DNA of 64,000 nucleotides. Origin: Rhexocercosporidium sp. MPI-PUGE-AT-0058 (Eukaryota; Ascomycota; Leotiomycetes; Helotiales). Numbering within the stretch: position 1 is the stretch's first letter; each line of letters starts with the position of its first letter. Under the pieces are notes generated by a model that saw nothing but the letters and a program-made list of their open reading frames with translations, was not told the DNA's origin and ran no database searches. Positions 11,450 to 24,090 of this stretch are shown piece after piece. The DNA is taken from NCBI GenBank assembly GCA_020746875.1, contig JAGTJL010000015.1:1922001-1986000 (forward strand). Reading direction: 5' to 3'. Made by a program: the position numbers and the translations under genes.

Positions 11450-12720
11450 CTTACGATTAAGACGGTAGCTCTTAAGGTTTTTAATTAATAAGAAAACCTT
11501 TTCTCCGACTTCCTAATCGATAGGCTTCCGTTTTTAGTTTATTACGCGGGTCATACGGTCTTAAGCGGCTTACATATTTCCTTTAGTAATTTTTTACGCT
11601 TATTTTATACGTTAAGTTAACTTTTTTACGTTAACGTAATTAAGCTTTTTTAATAAAATAATAACTTTAAGCGTCTTCCAGTCCCAGCTATTGCGTGGTT
11701 TTATGCCGAATTTGAGCTAATACGGAGCTATATTAATGAATTCGTGAGGCAAGGATATTTAAGTTTTATTAATTAAAGGTATTAACTCACTTTAGTTATC
11801 TTAGTAATAAGTAACGAATAATCTGAGCCTTTAATTAATATAGCGATTTATAATCTCCGTTTATCCGTCCGTCTCCTTATAATAAGCTATAAAAAGCTTA
11901 ATTTTAACATTAATAATACGACAGAATTCTTTTTAAAAGAAAGAAATAAATTAAACGCCGCGGTCAGATATAATCGTCTCTAGAGTATATCCGAATCGGT
12001 AAATTCATTAAATAAATAATTAAGTAGTGCTACGAGCGTCGATATTTTAATAATAAGGAATTATGACGGAATCCTTTCTAAGGCGGTTAATAAATATTAA
12101 GATTCGGTTAAAACTATATTTATCTTTTAGAAAATCTTTATAATTTATATATAAGTGCTACATAAGGTATGCGGGAATAAGTAAAAGGTATAAGAACCCT
12201 TACTACTTGGTTTATTTAGAATAAGAGTATTAATAAGCTCTGTAATTTCTTATATATTAGATGCAATCTAAACTTATTTTAAACTAATAATACTTAAGAG
12301 TAAGGAGCTAATAAGTCTTCTTTTCACTTGAATGCGCTATAGACGGCTAATTATAAGCCTCTCGGATTAGTCTAATATATAGCGGGGTATTCTTTTATAT
12401 ATATAAACGGCTTTTAAAATATAAGAGTCTATTCGTTATTATATAATTCTTAAATAAGGACTTTTGTTCTTTTATAAAAGACTCGCGGTTATCTTAATAA
12501 AGCTTCTTAATAAAGTTAAATGAAGTTTTAAGTAATTTTAAAGTCAAATCGTTAACGACGTCTTCCGCTTTTAGGAAGAGAAGATAAAAAGAAATAACGT
12601 TAATTATAAACTTATTTATTAATTCCGTATTAATTTTAAAGTTAAGGCGATTAAGCGTAAGTAAGATTTTAAATCGGCTATTTAATTTCACTTTTTCTTA
12701 AACTTTTAAGTTTTACTTTT
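11450..12720 (-). pseudogene. Element D integrase relic
   Basis: Minus-strand sequence downstream of the RNase H end at about 12720 (NILSRK-like terminus, ADALSRR in intact copies). Integrase assignment is by position and length in the gypsy order; individual catalytic residues are too damaged to list with confidence. Confidence 0.5.
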
Positions 12721-13880
12721 TCCGGCTGAGAATATTAGCTTTTTAATTTTATTTACTTAGCGTATATATAATCTGGAAATTGAAATTAAATAAGAATTCC
12801 ATCTATCGAGCCTGCTTATTTATAAAGACTTTTGTTATTATGAAATACTTTAAGAATTGGTAGTCCGAATATATTTCGAGTCTGGTCCGAATAGATATGA
12901 ATTTAGGACGCCACTTATAAAACGATCTCACGATCGCATAAAGTTCTTTATTATGGATTTCTTAATTAGGTTTATAATTATTTAAGACGTAAGAATAGAA
13001 TCTTAAGGAGTATTATAATCCGTTAACGTATTATTAAGAAACTACGCTTATAATTACTTTATCGAAAGCGTTAGTTTCTAGTCGCGTTAATAAGTTAAAA
13101 TTAAAATAATAAATCTTTTATATAATTAATAATTGATTTCGTAATTCTTTAAAGGCCTTTTTATACTTTTCTATTTAATTCTAAGGGACCGTAAGTCGGG
13201 TAAGCGTAGAAAAAGGCTTCGCGATAAGTCTAAAGTTACGAATAAATTATCAGTAAAAACCGCAAAAACTTAAGAAAGATTTTATTATTATAATAATCTT
13301 TAGGTATTTTCAATTCCGTAACGGCTTTACCTTCTCTAGGTCGGCTTCAATTCCTTTTATAATTATAATATAACTTAAATATTTAGTGCGAGTAACGTAG
13401 AATTTATACTTTTTAATATCGACTTATAAGCTAGCTTTTATGAGCCGTTTCAGAACTATTTTAACGTATTCTTTATGCTCCTTCATTAATTTTAAATAAA
13501 TTAAGATATCGTTAAAGTATATTATACAGAAGTCGTCTAAATAATCCAGTAATACGTCGTTTATATAGCATTAATACGTACTTAATCCGTTATAAAGTCT
13601 AAAGGGTAATACTTTATATTTATAAGTCTTATACTTAGTGCGGAAGGTCGTATACTTTTCCGACTCGGGGTCCATTCAGATGCGATTAAATACGGCTCGA
13701 ATATCGAGTTTAGTAAATATTTTAGCTTTTAATACGCGAGAGAGGAGCTCGTCGATTCTTAATATAAGGTATAAGTCCTTCCGCGTTAGCGTATTTAAAC
13801 GACGGTAATTAATATAAAAACGCAACTTTTTATCGCTCTTTTTTATAAAAAAAATAAGAAAAGCGAAAAGACTTTAACTC
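12720..13880 (-). pseudogene. Element D reverse transcriptase and RNase H relic
   Basis: On the minus strand: KLRFYINYRRLNTLTRKDLY, IFTKLDIRAVFNRI, YTTFRTKYKTYKYKVLPF and FCIIYFNDILIY. The last is the catalytic YxDD box at 13508-13519, with the first Asp changed to Asn. RNase H terminates with YFITTKVFINKQAR and an NILSRK-like end near 12720. This is a clear Ty3/gypsy RT with RIP stops. Confidence 0.85.
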
Positions 13881-14899
13881 GTCTTAATAAACCCTTTATT
13901 AAAGTTCTTTAAAAAGTATTCTTTTAATACTTTTAATTCTTTTATTAATTAACGGTATAAAGGAAAATAAGAATTAAGTAATAAAGCCTTTAGTTAAATC
14001 TTATAATCGTAATATTAATAAAGTAATAAAACGTTTAATTCCGTCTTAGAAAATACTTCCTTAAGAAATTAATATTACTTCGGAAGCCTTTCGGCTACAA
14101 TCCGGAAAATATTCAGATCCTTTTCTTTATATCTTTCTTATAAGACTCGGTCCACTTTATAAATATTAGTTATAAAGAATTTAATATTTTTATTCTTTAT
14201 ATTAAAATAAAATACGTTTGCGCTAATCTTATAAATAAAGAAAAGAGTTTTTTGCGAAGTTATAATAGGTTTCGGGCGACGGCGTAGTCGTAGACAAGGC
14301 TTCCTTGCCTTTAGTTTTCCGACCGGCTCTAATAATAGAAGTTCTGGAGCTGTTTCTGGCTTTTATTCCTTAAAAGGATTCTTTAGTAACGTTAATACTT
14401 ATATGTAATTAATAGCGAATTAGCAGTGTCGTCGTCTCCGATTAATTTAGTTTATAATTAAATCACGTCGGTTAGTATTTAATTAATAATAATTAATAAT
14501 TCTTGCTTTAGCCTTAATAAAGAGCGATATAACTAATTCTTTCGTCTAGCGAAGAGTCCGTAAGTATGCGGAAGGTTATATAAAACGGTTATTAACCGAA
14601 TCGAGTTTAATGCAAAAGCGTTTTATTTATTTAACGTTAATTATTATATTTTAGTTTCTTAAGTTAAATACGACAAAAAAGCAGTTATATACGCGTCTGC
14701 CGTTTATTATTAAGTGAAGACGTATATAATAAGAAGCGTAGCTTTATATAGAATTCTGGAAACTATAGATTAGGATAATATAAAAGAGGGATAAAATCTT
14801 TACTCTTAAAGCTTCTAAAAAGCGTACGGAAAAGGTCTAATTTACAAAAAAGTAATTGTTTACTTTAATATTTATTAAAGCGGAAAGTGTAACGTTATA

Positions 14900-16737
14900 T
14901 TTATTTATATTAATAATATAAAAAACTAAGAATTACTTTCCTTTTATAAGGGAATTTAAATTAAGTTTTAATAAATTATATTTACGTAAACTTAAAAAGA
15001 AGTCTTTTCTTAAGCTTTTTCGTTTTCTTTTATTTATCCTTTTAATAACTCCTTTTGTTTTTCTCTTAGTTTTACGCTTTCTTCTTCGATTCCCTCGTTT
15101 ACGAGCTAAACCTTAAGAGTCTTAGGGCAGTCGCTTTTATAATAATTAAATTTACCGTAATTATAATACTTAACTGAATTATCGCTTATAAAAGTCTAAG
15201 GCTTTAGATATATAAAGTTCTGGCGCGGTAAAAAGAGAGTAGACTGTCGTTAAAAAGTAAAAGAGCGTTAAAACAGAGCTAAGGAAGATTAACAGGCGAA
15301 GGTAATTCTTTAAGTAAGCGTTTGAATAGAAGAAGTAATCTGACCTAAACCGGACGGCTTTCGGGTTATATTTGGAGTGCGAGTTAAAATGAAATTTGAA
15401 TTAAGCATACGATTCCGGCGGTTCTTTAAGTCTAGTAAGATAAAGTAAGAAACTATTTTATTATAATTATTCTTTTAAGTTAACTTAATAATAGAAGTCT
15501 TGTCTCGTAGCTTAAGAAAGAGTTTTTACTATATATAAAAGAACTATTCCGACTTGGCGACGCTACTTTAAATAATAGCGCTTTAGAATTTTATTTTAAA
15601 CTTAATAAAAGTCTCCTTAAAATAAGAATTTATATATAAATCGTGGAAAATAAACCGGAATTCGTCCGCTTCGTGGCCGGTTAGGAAATAGGATTTTAGG
15701 AATATAATTATCTCTTTAGTAGTCTTAAAAAAATAAGTTTTTAAAAAGTATTAAAATTTTAAGTAAGATTGTGCCGTTCCGGTAGTTAATTCTTAAATAA
15801 GAGTACGACGAGCTCTTTCTATTAAATAAAAATTAGCGTTAACTTTTAAGTGGTCTTAAACTAAAGTACGCTATTATTTAAACGAAAAGTCTAAGCTATT
15901 ATTTAATAAAGTAATTTTCTCTATTAATTAAATCTTAAGAGGCCGAAACGAACCTGAATAAGCTCCGGGAGTAAGAGAGGCATAACTTCTTAATAAACTT
16001 TTATTAAATTCTATTAATCGGAGTAAAGGAGGAGTAAAAGTTTATAAGCAATTCTAAAGTAGTTCAAAAGGCTCAGAAGGAATAAAGTCTTCTTTAAGAT
16101 TATCGTTAAGTCGTACTGAATTAGGCCGAAAGATAGTAAGGGCTACGAGCATAGCCTTAATTCTGGTAAGGCTAAATTAGAATTCTTTTTACTTATTTAC
16201 CTAATTCTTAATTCGATTATTAACGGCTTAAAAGAATTCCTTTAAAACGTTAGGATTATTATAATTCGTATTATCTCGAGCTTTATTTTTATTCTTTCGG
16301 GTAGCGACGTTAGTTTTAAGAAGCGAGGCAGTAAGTGTTTTTAAATTAAGAGGCGCCTTTAAGGAGGTCGTAGCAGCTAAAGGACTTAATTTAATAAGTT
16401 TTCTAGCAATTAATTAAGATATAATAAGTCTTAATAAAAACAAGTATCTAACTCGGAGTAGATTCGGGGCGGGTTTCGTACTTAAATAATAAGGTTTTAA
16501 GTATAATAAAAACACTTCCTTAAAATTTGTCTATAGCGGCTTTTATATAAAAGAGGTTATTTAGAACGTAATCAGCGAAGACTACTTCAAGCGTTACTAA
16601 TTATAAAGTACTAAATTAAACCGTAGTTCTTAATTATTAAGAGATCTCTAGAATTTTAACTCTTTGAAATATTAATAACTGAATTTCTAATAAAATATTA
16701 TAAAGCCGTCTCCGGCGGAAGTGATTTTCTTATTTAA
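14900..16737 (-). pseudogene. Element D gag relic with CCHC knuckle
   Basis: The minus strand at 15121-15171 reads KYYNYGKFNYYKSDCPK. Reversing RIP gives a canonical C-x2-C-x4-H-x4-C knuckle: two Cys became Tyr, the His became Tyr, and the last Cys survives. The rest is lysine-rich gag-like sequence up to the 5' LTR. Confidence 0.65.
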
Positions 16738-16997
16738 TATAACAATACTAATTAAGAAAGCGGTATAAAAGGTATATAATAATATTTTAGCTAAGGCTAT
16801 TAAGAGCTAATAAGTTTAATATAAAGGAAATAAGAAGATGAAAAAGGAAAGAAGGAGTAAAAGGAGTATGAGTTTATATATATATAAGCTCCTCCGAAAC
16901 CCCTCCGGTACTAGTCCGACTCGGCATGACTTAGTTACCTCTGAACCCTTGGATTCCCTGACTCGCTGAGAAGCTCTTAAGTGCACCTATTGTCACA
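16738..16997 (-). repeat. 5' LTR of element D
   Basis: 260 bp partner of 9333-9592. The right end reads GTGCACCTATTGTCACA, followed by the TSD AATAT. Less mutated at its outer end than the other copy. Confidence 0.9.
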
Positions 16998-18555
16998 AAT
17001 ATATACAAATGGACGAAAACTACTTCCTTTATTTATTATTATTCTTAAAATTAATATTATAAAGAATTAAGTTGCAAAAGAGTTAAAAGGAAAGGAGATA
17101 ATTACTTATACGCTTATAAGTTATATTAATAACGAGAAGATAATGAAATACTCAGATTACTTAATTAAATACATTAAAGCTAAGCCAAATAAGCTTTAAA
17201 AAATCTTACTTTTAAATAGCCATAAATCTCACTACTTTAAGCTATTCTAATTAAAATACGCCGAAAATCATATATACCTTTTTTATTACCCTTTTTATTT
17301 AACGTACGCTTTATAACCTCTTAATATTAATGTATTTCGGCCCTAAAAACATTATTATAACTTAACAATTTAAGCCGCATTATAAAGCCTTAATTTTAAT
17401 ATATTATTACTTCCTTCTTCCGCGACTTTATTAAAATCCGTACTTAAACCTTTAAAGAATACATAATTATAAACGTATTTAAAACCTCCGAAATGTAGCT
17501 TATTTTTATAAACACAGAAATCGCTAAAATAAAAGAGTATAAAAAGAATTATAAAAAAAGAAAGGTAGACAAAATTAATAAAGCTTAAAGTAAAAATGAG
17601 TAGGATTTATTATTTTTGTCTCTTTTTATATAAGATATTATATAAGAAGCTATTATAAAACTTATTATTTTAAAAGAGAAGGATCTTATTTAATTCTTTA
17701 ATAATACTTTTATTATATTTAAAGATGTTATTAAAAAAGGAATTATATAATTATATAAAGTACATTTAATTACTTTAAAGTATTTTGCGTTATAAGAAAA
17801 GATTAAAATTAATAATAAACGAAAGAGAACTTCGCGGAGGAGTATATAAAAAGGAGGAGGAGCTTTTATAATAAATAATCTTTAAGAAAAAATTAAAATA
17901 AAAGATAAAAAAGAGTTAGGCGAAGCTTTACGAAAAGTAAAGAAAAAGCTTAATATAATAATTAATAAAGTAAAGAATGCTCTTTATATAAAAGGTATAT
18001 AAGCACGTAAAGACGAGAAGTCACGACGAGAGCGTCTCAAAGTCTATACTCGGCAGAAAGAGCTTCTTCTATTTAAAGATCTTATTTTAATTAAGGACTC
18101 CAAAAAGCAACTTATAGTCCTTAAATAATCTTTATGTAACGAAGAGGCTTTTCCATAGCTTTTAATACAAGTTTATAAAGCTAAAGTATAAGTAAAGATA
18201 ATGAAACTAAGCTAAAAAGTAAAGTTTAAATTTAGAGATACTCATTCCGAAGTAATTAAAGATTACGTCGATTTTAAGCTTAACTCCGACAATTAAAGTG
18301 CTCTTAAAGAGTCGTCAAATACTAAGTTTAATAATAAGTTAATTAATTTAATTGCTTATTAAGCTGATTTCGTATTCTTTTAGTTTTCTTTACGAAATTA
18401 ATTATTAAGTCTATTTAATTTAAGTAGTAACTATTAGTAAATTTAATAACCTTAATAAATTCTAACGTGGCGCGAGACACTCGCTTTCGCGGGACACTCG
18501 CTTTCCCCGACTGTAAGCGAGTCCCCGAGCATACAGGAGGTGAACCAGCTATTAA

Positions 18556-19990
18556 TTATTAATAAGCGAGTCAAATTACAGAATACTAGGGATTTAAATT
18601 AGTATATTAATAGTAATAAGTTATTAAGACACCGACGAATAGCTTACGTCTCTTAAGATAGTGTTATTCGTAATAAAATTATAAAAATATATTACAATAA
18701 TTTAATTATAAGCTATTTTAATTATAAAAAGATATTAAAGCTTATTTAGCGGAAGTATTTCTAGCCGAAGATATTAATAAACGTTAAAAAATACGTTAAG
18801 ACTTATAATATTTATTAAAAAACAAAAGTAAAACGTAAGAAAGTAATTAGCGAAATATAAGCGTCGAGCTAGCTTAATAAACTATTTAAGTTAATTATAA
18901 TAGACTTTATTATAGATTTAGTATTTTATAAAAATAATATTATAAATAAAGTCTTTAATAGTTTATTGAAAATTATCGACAAATTTATTAAAAATATTAA
19001 ATATATTAAATATATCCCGTGCTTAAAAACCATTAATGTACTGCTTTTAACACACTTATTTATTAATTATTAGTATAAGAATTACGGGCTGTTTATAACG
19101 ATTATTATAAATAAAAGCTTTATATTTATTTTAAAATTTTAAACGGAATTTTATTTTTATTTACGAATGACGAGAGGCCTTTTAATAGTATTTCACTCGT
19201 AAACAAACGGATAAATAAAGCGATAAAACTAAGCTTTAAAAGCGTAGCTAAGGTGTTTTATTTATTATTTATAAGATAATTAAGTAAATTTCTTATTTTT
19301 AGTGAAGTTCGCGTATATAAATATTTATTACGAGTTTATTAAAATGACTCCGAATGAGGCTAAGTATAGTATATCGTTGGATTTTCGCTAGGGAATCGAG
19401 GACGATTTTATAAGAAAGGAAATACCGACTATTAAAGAATGAGTAAAAGAAGTTATTAAAAAACGCTAAGAGCTAAAAACTAATTAGTAAAGAATTAAAG
19501 AAAACTAAGCGAAATAATATAATAAGAATTATTACTTTATAAAATTTAAAATTAAATAATAAGTCTTGCTTTTATTAAGGAATATTAAAATAATTTGTTT
19601 AAATAAAAAGTTAAATTATTAATTCTTAAGGCCTTTTAAGATTATTAAAAAGATCGGAAAACAAGCGTATAAATTAAAATTACTCCTTAAATATAGCTGT
19701 TTATATAACGTTTTTTATGTATTATTATTAAAGCCGTATTAATAAAAGCCCGGCAAATTATCGGAAGTCGTTTAACTTAACCTCGTTAATAGAAAAGAGT
19801 AATAAGCTATTAATACTCTTTTAAATCGACGAGTAATTAAAGGCAAAGAATAATATTTTATTAAATAAAAAGGATTTAATTTAACGTATAATTCTTAAGA
19901 GTTAATAAAAAATCTTATTAATTTTTAAGAATTAATTAAGTTATTAAAAGGTTAAAACGTTACGAAAAGGAAGGCAAAGCGCCGGCGAAA
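18556..19990 (+). pseudogene. Element A integrase and chromodomain relic
   Basis: Resumes element A after pogo1. The zinc-binding N-terminal part reads YYNNLIISYFNYKKI (His mutated to Tyr). Further on come a core beginning IIIDFIIDLVF, the HPQTDGQ-like FHS*TNG*IKR*NQ, and a target strand ending IKMTPNEAKYSIS. Downstream, at about 19795-19950, a chromodomain is visible: LNRRVIKGKE, then YFIK*KGFNLTYNS. This places A in the chromoviruses, whose chromodomain directs integration to heterochromatin. Confidence 0.8.
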
Positions 19991-19994
19991 ATAA

Positions 19995-21079
19995 ACTTAT
20001 AATTTCTTACTTTTTTAAAGGGTTCGAGGGAAAGTCGTTAAGGCCACGCCGACGACTCGTTAAAAATATATTATAATTTTATATACTTTTTTACTTTTAT
20101 TTATAAGGTTTCATAATTTTAAAGGCGTATTAAATATTATAATTTAAACGATAATATTTAAGGAAAAAAAGAATTTATATTATTTATTTACGTTATAATA
20201 AAAACGTAATACTTAAGAAAATTAAAAAATTAAAGTATTTCGCCGGGCAAACGCTAATCTTTCGCTAATAAATTATTAAGTAAAAACCTCAGATTTACCT
20301 TTAAGTAATAGTAATAAACTTATCTTTATTACTTAAGTTCTTAATAATATTAATATAATTATTATCTTTAATAGCTCCGGCCTTAAGGTTTTTAATTATA
20401 TCGTTTTTAAAGGAATTAAAGTAGACCTTTTAAAAGTCTTTCGCCAGAGGTTAGTAAAGAACTTATTAACGAATATTAAATTTATTTACTTCTCGGAGTC
20501 CGGAAATTTTAATTATAAGCTTAATATTACTTTTCTTTAAGTCCTTAAATTCTTAAAAAAGAGTTAAAATTAGCGCGTTACGTAGCCCGTTAATTACCGA
20601 TATAACGCTAATATAAAGTTCTTTAATAAAAGATATTATAAGCTTTTATAAAGACTTTTAAGCTTTAGCGTTAAAGACTTTAATAAAATAATTAACGCGA
20701 CGCTTTTTTTAATTAAAAATAAATTAAATAATATTAAAATCGGCTTACTTAATTTTATTAAAATTAAATTAAAAGGCAGTTTTAAAAAGATTGTCGAGGA
20801 GTGATTTTAACCTAGCCGAGACCTCGCCGGTTATTAACTTATATTTCGCTAGCGAGTAAAAACAATTTAATTTATTAATTTATACGGCTTACCCTTTTTA
20901 TAATAATTTAAATATTTTATAATAAATAAGTTAAAATTATTAAAACATTAAAAATCGAGGAACTCTTAGACCTCGCCGGCGCAACGTAAGTATAGCTCTT
21001 AATAAACGTCGCTTTTATTTATAATAGCTTTACTTAAAGATTAAATACGCGTATTTTTCTTTCCTTTAAATAAAATTCG
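19995..21079. other. Element A, long segment between chromodomain and 3' LTR (part 1)
   Basis: With 28524-28994 this makes about 1.5 kb between the chromodomain and the 3' LTR. The sense strand shows nothing recognisable. The minus strand at about 20640-20290 is protein-like (LYISVISVINGLRNALILTL; IKISGLREVNKFNIR) with RIP-type stops, but a frame change is needed upstream. It could be a third antisense frame. Confidence 0.3.
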
Positions 21080-21275
21080 TGTCGTGCAGGTTATGGTTGG
21101 TTGGCTAAGCGAGCCTAATCAAGACTACTAAAACCATGGCGCCAGTAAGCTCCCTTATTCAAGGAGCTTGAATGCGCCATATATAATAATAAAATAATAA
21201 TTATATACGCAACTACGCAGCCTTTAATTAAACTGATATTCGCCTCTATAGAGCCTTAAGGTATATTACATAATA
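21080..21275 (+). repeat. 5' LTR of copia element
   Basis: 196 bp. Followed by GTTATAAGCCCCGTGAG, which may be the tRNA primer-binding site, though I could not match it to a specific tRNA. Confidence 0.9.
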
Positions 21276-22039
21276 GTTATAAGCCCCGTGAGTTATAAAA
21301 AGCTTCCTAGTCGTATGCACACGCCGACGTAACTTTATAAAGGCATTTTACACTGCTATTTAAAAGCTATCGCAACTCTTTAAACTCGTCGATAATTCTT
21401 AAACTATTAAATATTTTCGACGTTATATTATTAATATACCTTAAATAAATAATGTTACTCTTAAAACTACTTACGGACTGCACCTTAAAGATATAAAAGG
21501 ATTAGGCAATATAATACTTACGATTAAATTTCTATATTACGTTTATAAGTATATTAAATATAGTAAACCTTATAGCTCTTATAACAGGTTATATTCTAGA
21601 ACTCCGATTAAAGGCTCTAACGCTTAAGAGCACCGCTTAATAAGTGGCAAAGACATAATTAAACTAATATTACGTTAATATTACAGCTTAAAAAGTAGTA
21701 AACCTATAGCCGTCTTTAACGCTTAAGTCGTTTAATAAAAATGTCTTAATAAAAAGAATAAGTCTAAAAGAAGCTAGTTTATCTTTTTACTTAATAATTG
21801 CAGAAATATAATAAATCTATATAATATAAGTTAAGGAGTATTAATATACGCTAGCTAAATGGACGAGCTAAAATAATAAGTATATAACTTTATATAATTA
21901 ACTCTTTAAAACGGTAAATAATTCGTTTTTAAACTCTGCGATTAAGGAATTAGTCGGCAAAAGCAAATTAAATATATAATTATTAATTAGCACACTTTAG
22001 CGCGATATAATATTATTAAAATCGTCGGTTTTTATTATT

Positions 22040-23050
22040 ATAGTCATGGAATATAAGAAGGTTTTAAAGAAGGCATATAAAGAAAAAGTCAACGTTAATT
22101 AATAAATAAGAGACTTTTTAAAGGCTTATAAAAATGTTAAGACATACGACATACTTAATATTAAAAACACTATGGCTTTAAAGAAGTGGCTACGTGCGAT
22201 AAGAACTTATATATACTTAAATTAAGCAAATCCTATCCTTAATACGGTTATACGCGACGATTAACTTAAAAAAAAATATGAGTTTACTTTTAATAATTAT
22301 ATATAAGTGCTTTCCGGCATAAACTAAGAGTATATTATATTTAAAAAGCCTAAGCGTTAAGGAAGAGGAGGCGGTTAATATTTAATCCTTAAAGGAATTA
22401 ATATTAATGCGTCAAATATAAGCTTTAATAAATCTCGCTCTTAAGGCTAAAGTAGTTTTGTTTATACGGCATAAATAATAAGCATTTCTTTAAGCCGCTT
22501 AAGTATTAAAGATTATATTATATAATTAACGGAACGACTTTTAAAAGCATAAAGTATATATTAAATATTAATAAAGTATTAATAACCTGTAAGAAATTAA
22601 AAACTACAGACTTTAAAAAGCTTAAGATAATTATAATTAAAGAAAAATAAAAGTATATAATAGTCGTTAAAATCACCGGAATTAATTATAATAACAACTT
22701 TAAACTTATTATAAATGCTAAATTAACCGATGCCGCTATACTTATAAATAATAAAGGCAAAGGTAAAGCTTTATAGAATAATTTAAATATTAATATAATT
22801 ATAATCGATTCAAAGCTTTTCGACGACATACTTTACGATAGTACTTTAAGTCCTAGCATTTATATTATTATAGAGTTCTAACGCTACCCTTTATTAAATA
22901 GCACTCTTATTAACAATTACGGTGCTACTTACCTAATTAATAACATTAATAAACTTATCCCCGGCAGTTTTAAACGTATTATAAAAAACATAATTAATAC
23001 TGACACCTTAAGTTTATTAATTATTAATAAGAGTATATATATCTTCGAAA
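22040..23050 (+). pseudogene. Copia gag and protease relic
   Basis: The gag-like part shows TMALKKWLRAIRTYIY and lysine-rich sequence. The protease active site is recognisable around 22911-22945 as NNYGATYLINNINKL (DSGATxHxxND in active elements), followed by IPGSFKRI. Confidence 0.6.
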
Positions 23051-23399
23051 ACGCTTTATATAATCTTAAAGGATTATATACTTAGAATTTAATATTAAGT
23101 AACGTAATTATTATAAAAGAGTTTAACGTTAATATTATTTCTAAGAGCCTTTTTACACAGTTAGGAGTGTAATATAATAATACTAATACGACTTTACGAG
23201 TAAGCAGTGCTAAAAATAGCCATATAATAAGAAACTTATAGCGTAAGTAAAACCTTATAGTAATTAAATACAAATCTATTAATAACTATTCGCGCTCTTT
23301 ATAATTATATGCCTTTATAAAAGCTTATAAATCTCTTATTATAATAATATACTTAATAATTAATAGACGACTATACCTTTTTAAAAAGTATACTTTTTA

Positions 23400-24090
23400 A
23401 TTAATACATAGTTTCTTACGACCCTAAAGCGACACAACACAAATATAACACTTATACGCCGGCTATTTTAATAAAATGGCTTTAAAAACTCTAATAAAGT
23501 ATATACGTAATGTTTAAATTAATGAAATCACGCGTATAAAATGTAAAAGTTATATTATAATATATTTAAGTTAATAATTATTACGTAAAGAATTAAATAA
23601 TAAGTCTTCGAGACCTTTCTTTAGAATCGCATAGGACTTATTTAATTACTTTATAAGTTATAATAGGATATATTAATTATTATTAATTAAAGACGAATAT
23701 AATAGAAAGCTCTTCGTATTCACGCTTATTAGTAAATCCTAAGACTTTATTATAGGCGTGTTTAAGACGTTTAAAATATAAACTAAACGTTAATACGGCC
23801 TTATTATATATAAAATTAAATTTAATAACGACACGTCGGTAATTAGCATAAGATACTAGATTAAGTATAATTAATGAGCATTAAATAATAACATAAAATT
23901 AAAGCCTACTCTAATTTATACGTATAAGCCGAATAAGGATGTAAAAAGAGCTAGCGGAGAGCTTATTATTAAAGCCTTGAAAATAATAATAAGTGCTAAC
24001 TTATTATTTAAGCTATAGCCGGAAGCTATTTTAATAATTACGTATCTTTATAATATATCGCCACTTATTAAAAAAGTCATATAATCGTTA
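23400..24090 (+). pseudogene. Copia integrase relic
   Basis: Readable pieces in order: FNKMALKTLIKYIRNV (GAG pre-integrase), IKCKSYI, FFRIA*DLFNYFIS, YGLIIYKIKFNNDTSVISI, GELIIKALKIIISANLLFKL and ILIITYLYNISPL. They align by eye with copia integrases, including the IRSDN-like strand (now IKFNN). Confidence 0.75.

Larger units (their letters stand above)
9333..16997 (-). mobile_element. Element D: Ty3/gypsy retrotransposon, minus strand
   Basis: 7,665 bp with 260-bp LTRs (9333-9592, 16738-16997) and TSD AATAT at 9328-9332 and 16998-17002. Gag with CCHC, RT, RNase H and integrase follow in gypsy order on the minus strand. A purine-rich tract (complement of 9593-9610) abuts the left LTR, which is therefore the 3' LTR. 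Fully RIP-degraded. An antisense cysteine-rich frame occupies the segment between integrase and the 3' LTR. Confidence 0.9.
9010..18400 (+). pseudogene. pogo1 transposase relic, interrupted by gypsy D
   Basis: The left part (to 9332) reads NRKSITILKTI in the DDE region. The right part (from 16998) resumes YTNGRKLLPLFIIILK, then LLLNSHKSHYF, where an active pogo transposase has LLLDGH. With one AATAT kept the frame is continuous, so D landed inside the catalytic domain. The third-block aspartate now reads Asn. The rest (17400-18400) is a lysine-rich tail with RIP-type stops. The extreme N terminus, where a CENPB-type helix-turn-helix is expected, is too degraded to identify. Confidence 0.75.
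8369..18549 (+). mobile_element. pogo1: Fot1/pogo-type DNA transposon, split by gypsy element D
   Basis: TIRs of about 80 bp: the left starts GCCGGTTCACTTCC, the right is the reverse complement of GCTGGTTCACCTCC, and TA lies outside each. The first few bases are ambiguous because TAATAG is shared by both flanks. Each TIR contains a tandem GAAAGCGAGTGTC motif at a 17-bp period (left: 8413 and 8430). Removing gypsy D (9333-16997 plus one AATAT) leaves about 2.5 kb, normal for Fot1/pogo elements. TIR differences are C-to-T or G-to-A. Confidence 0.85.
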
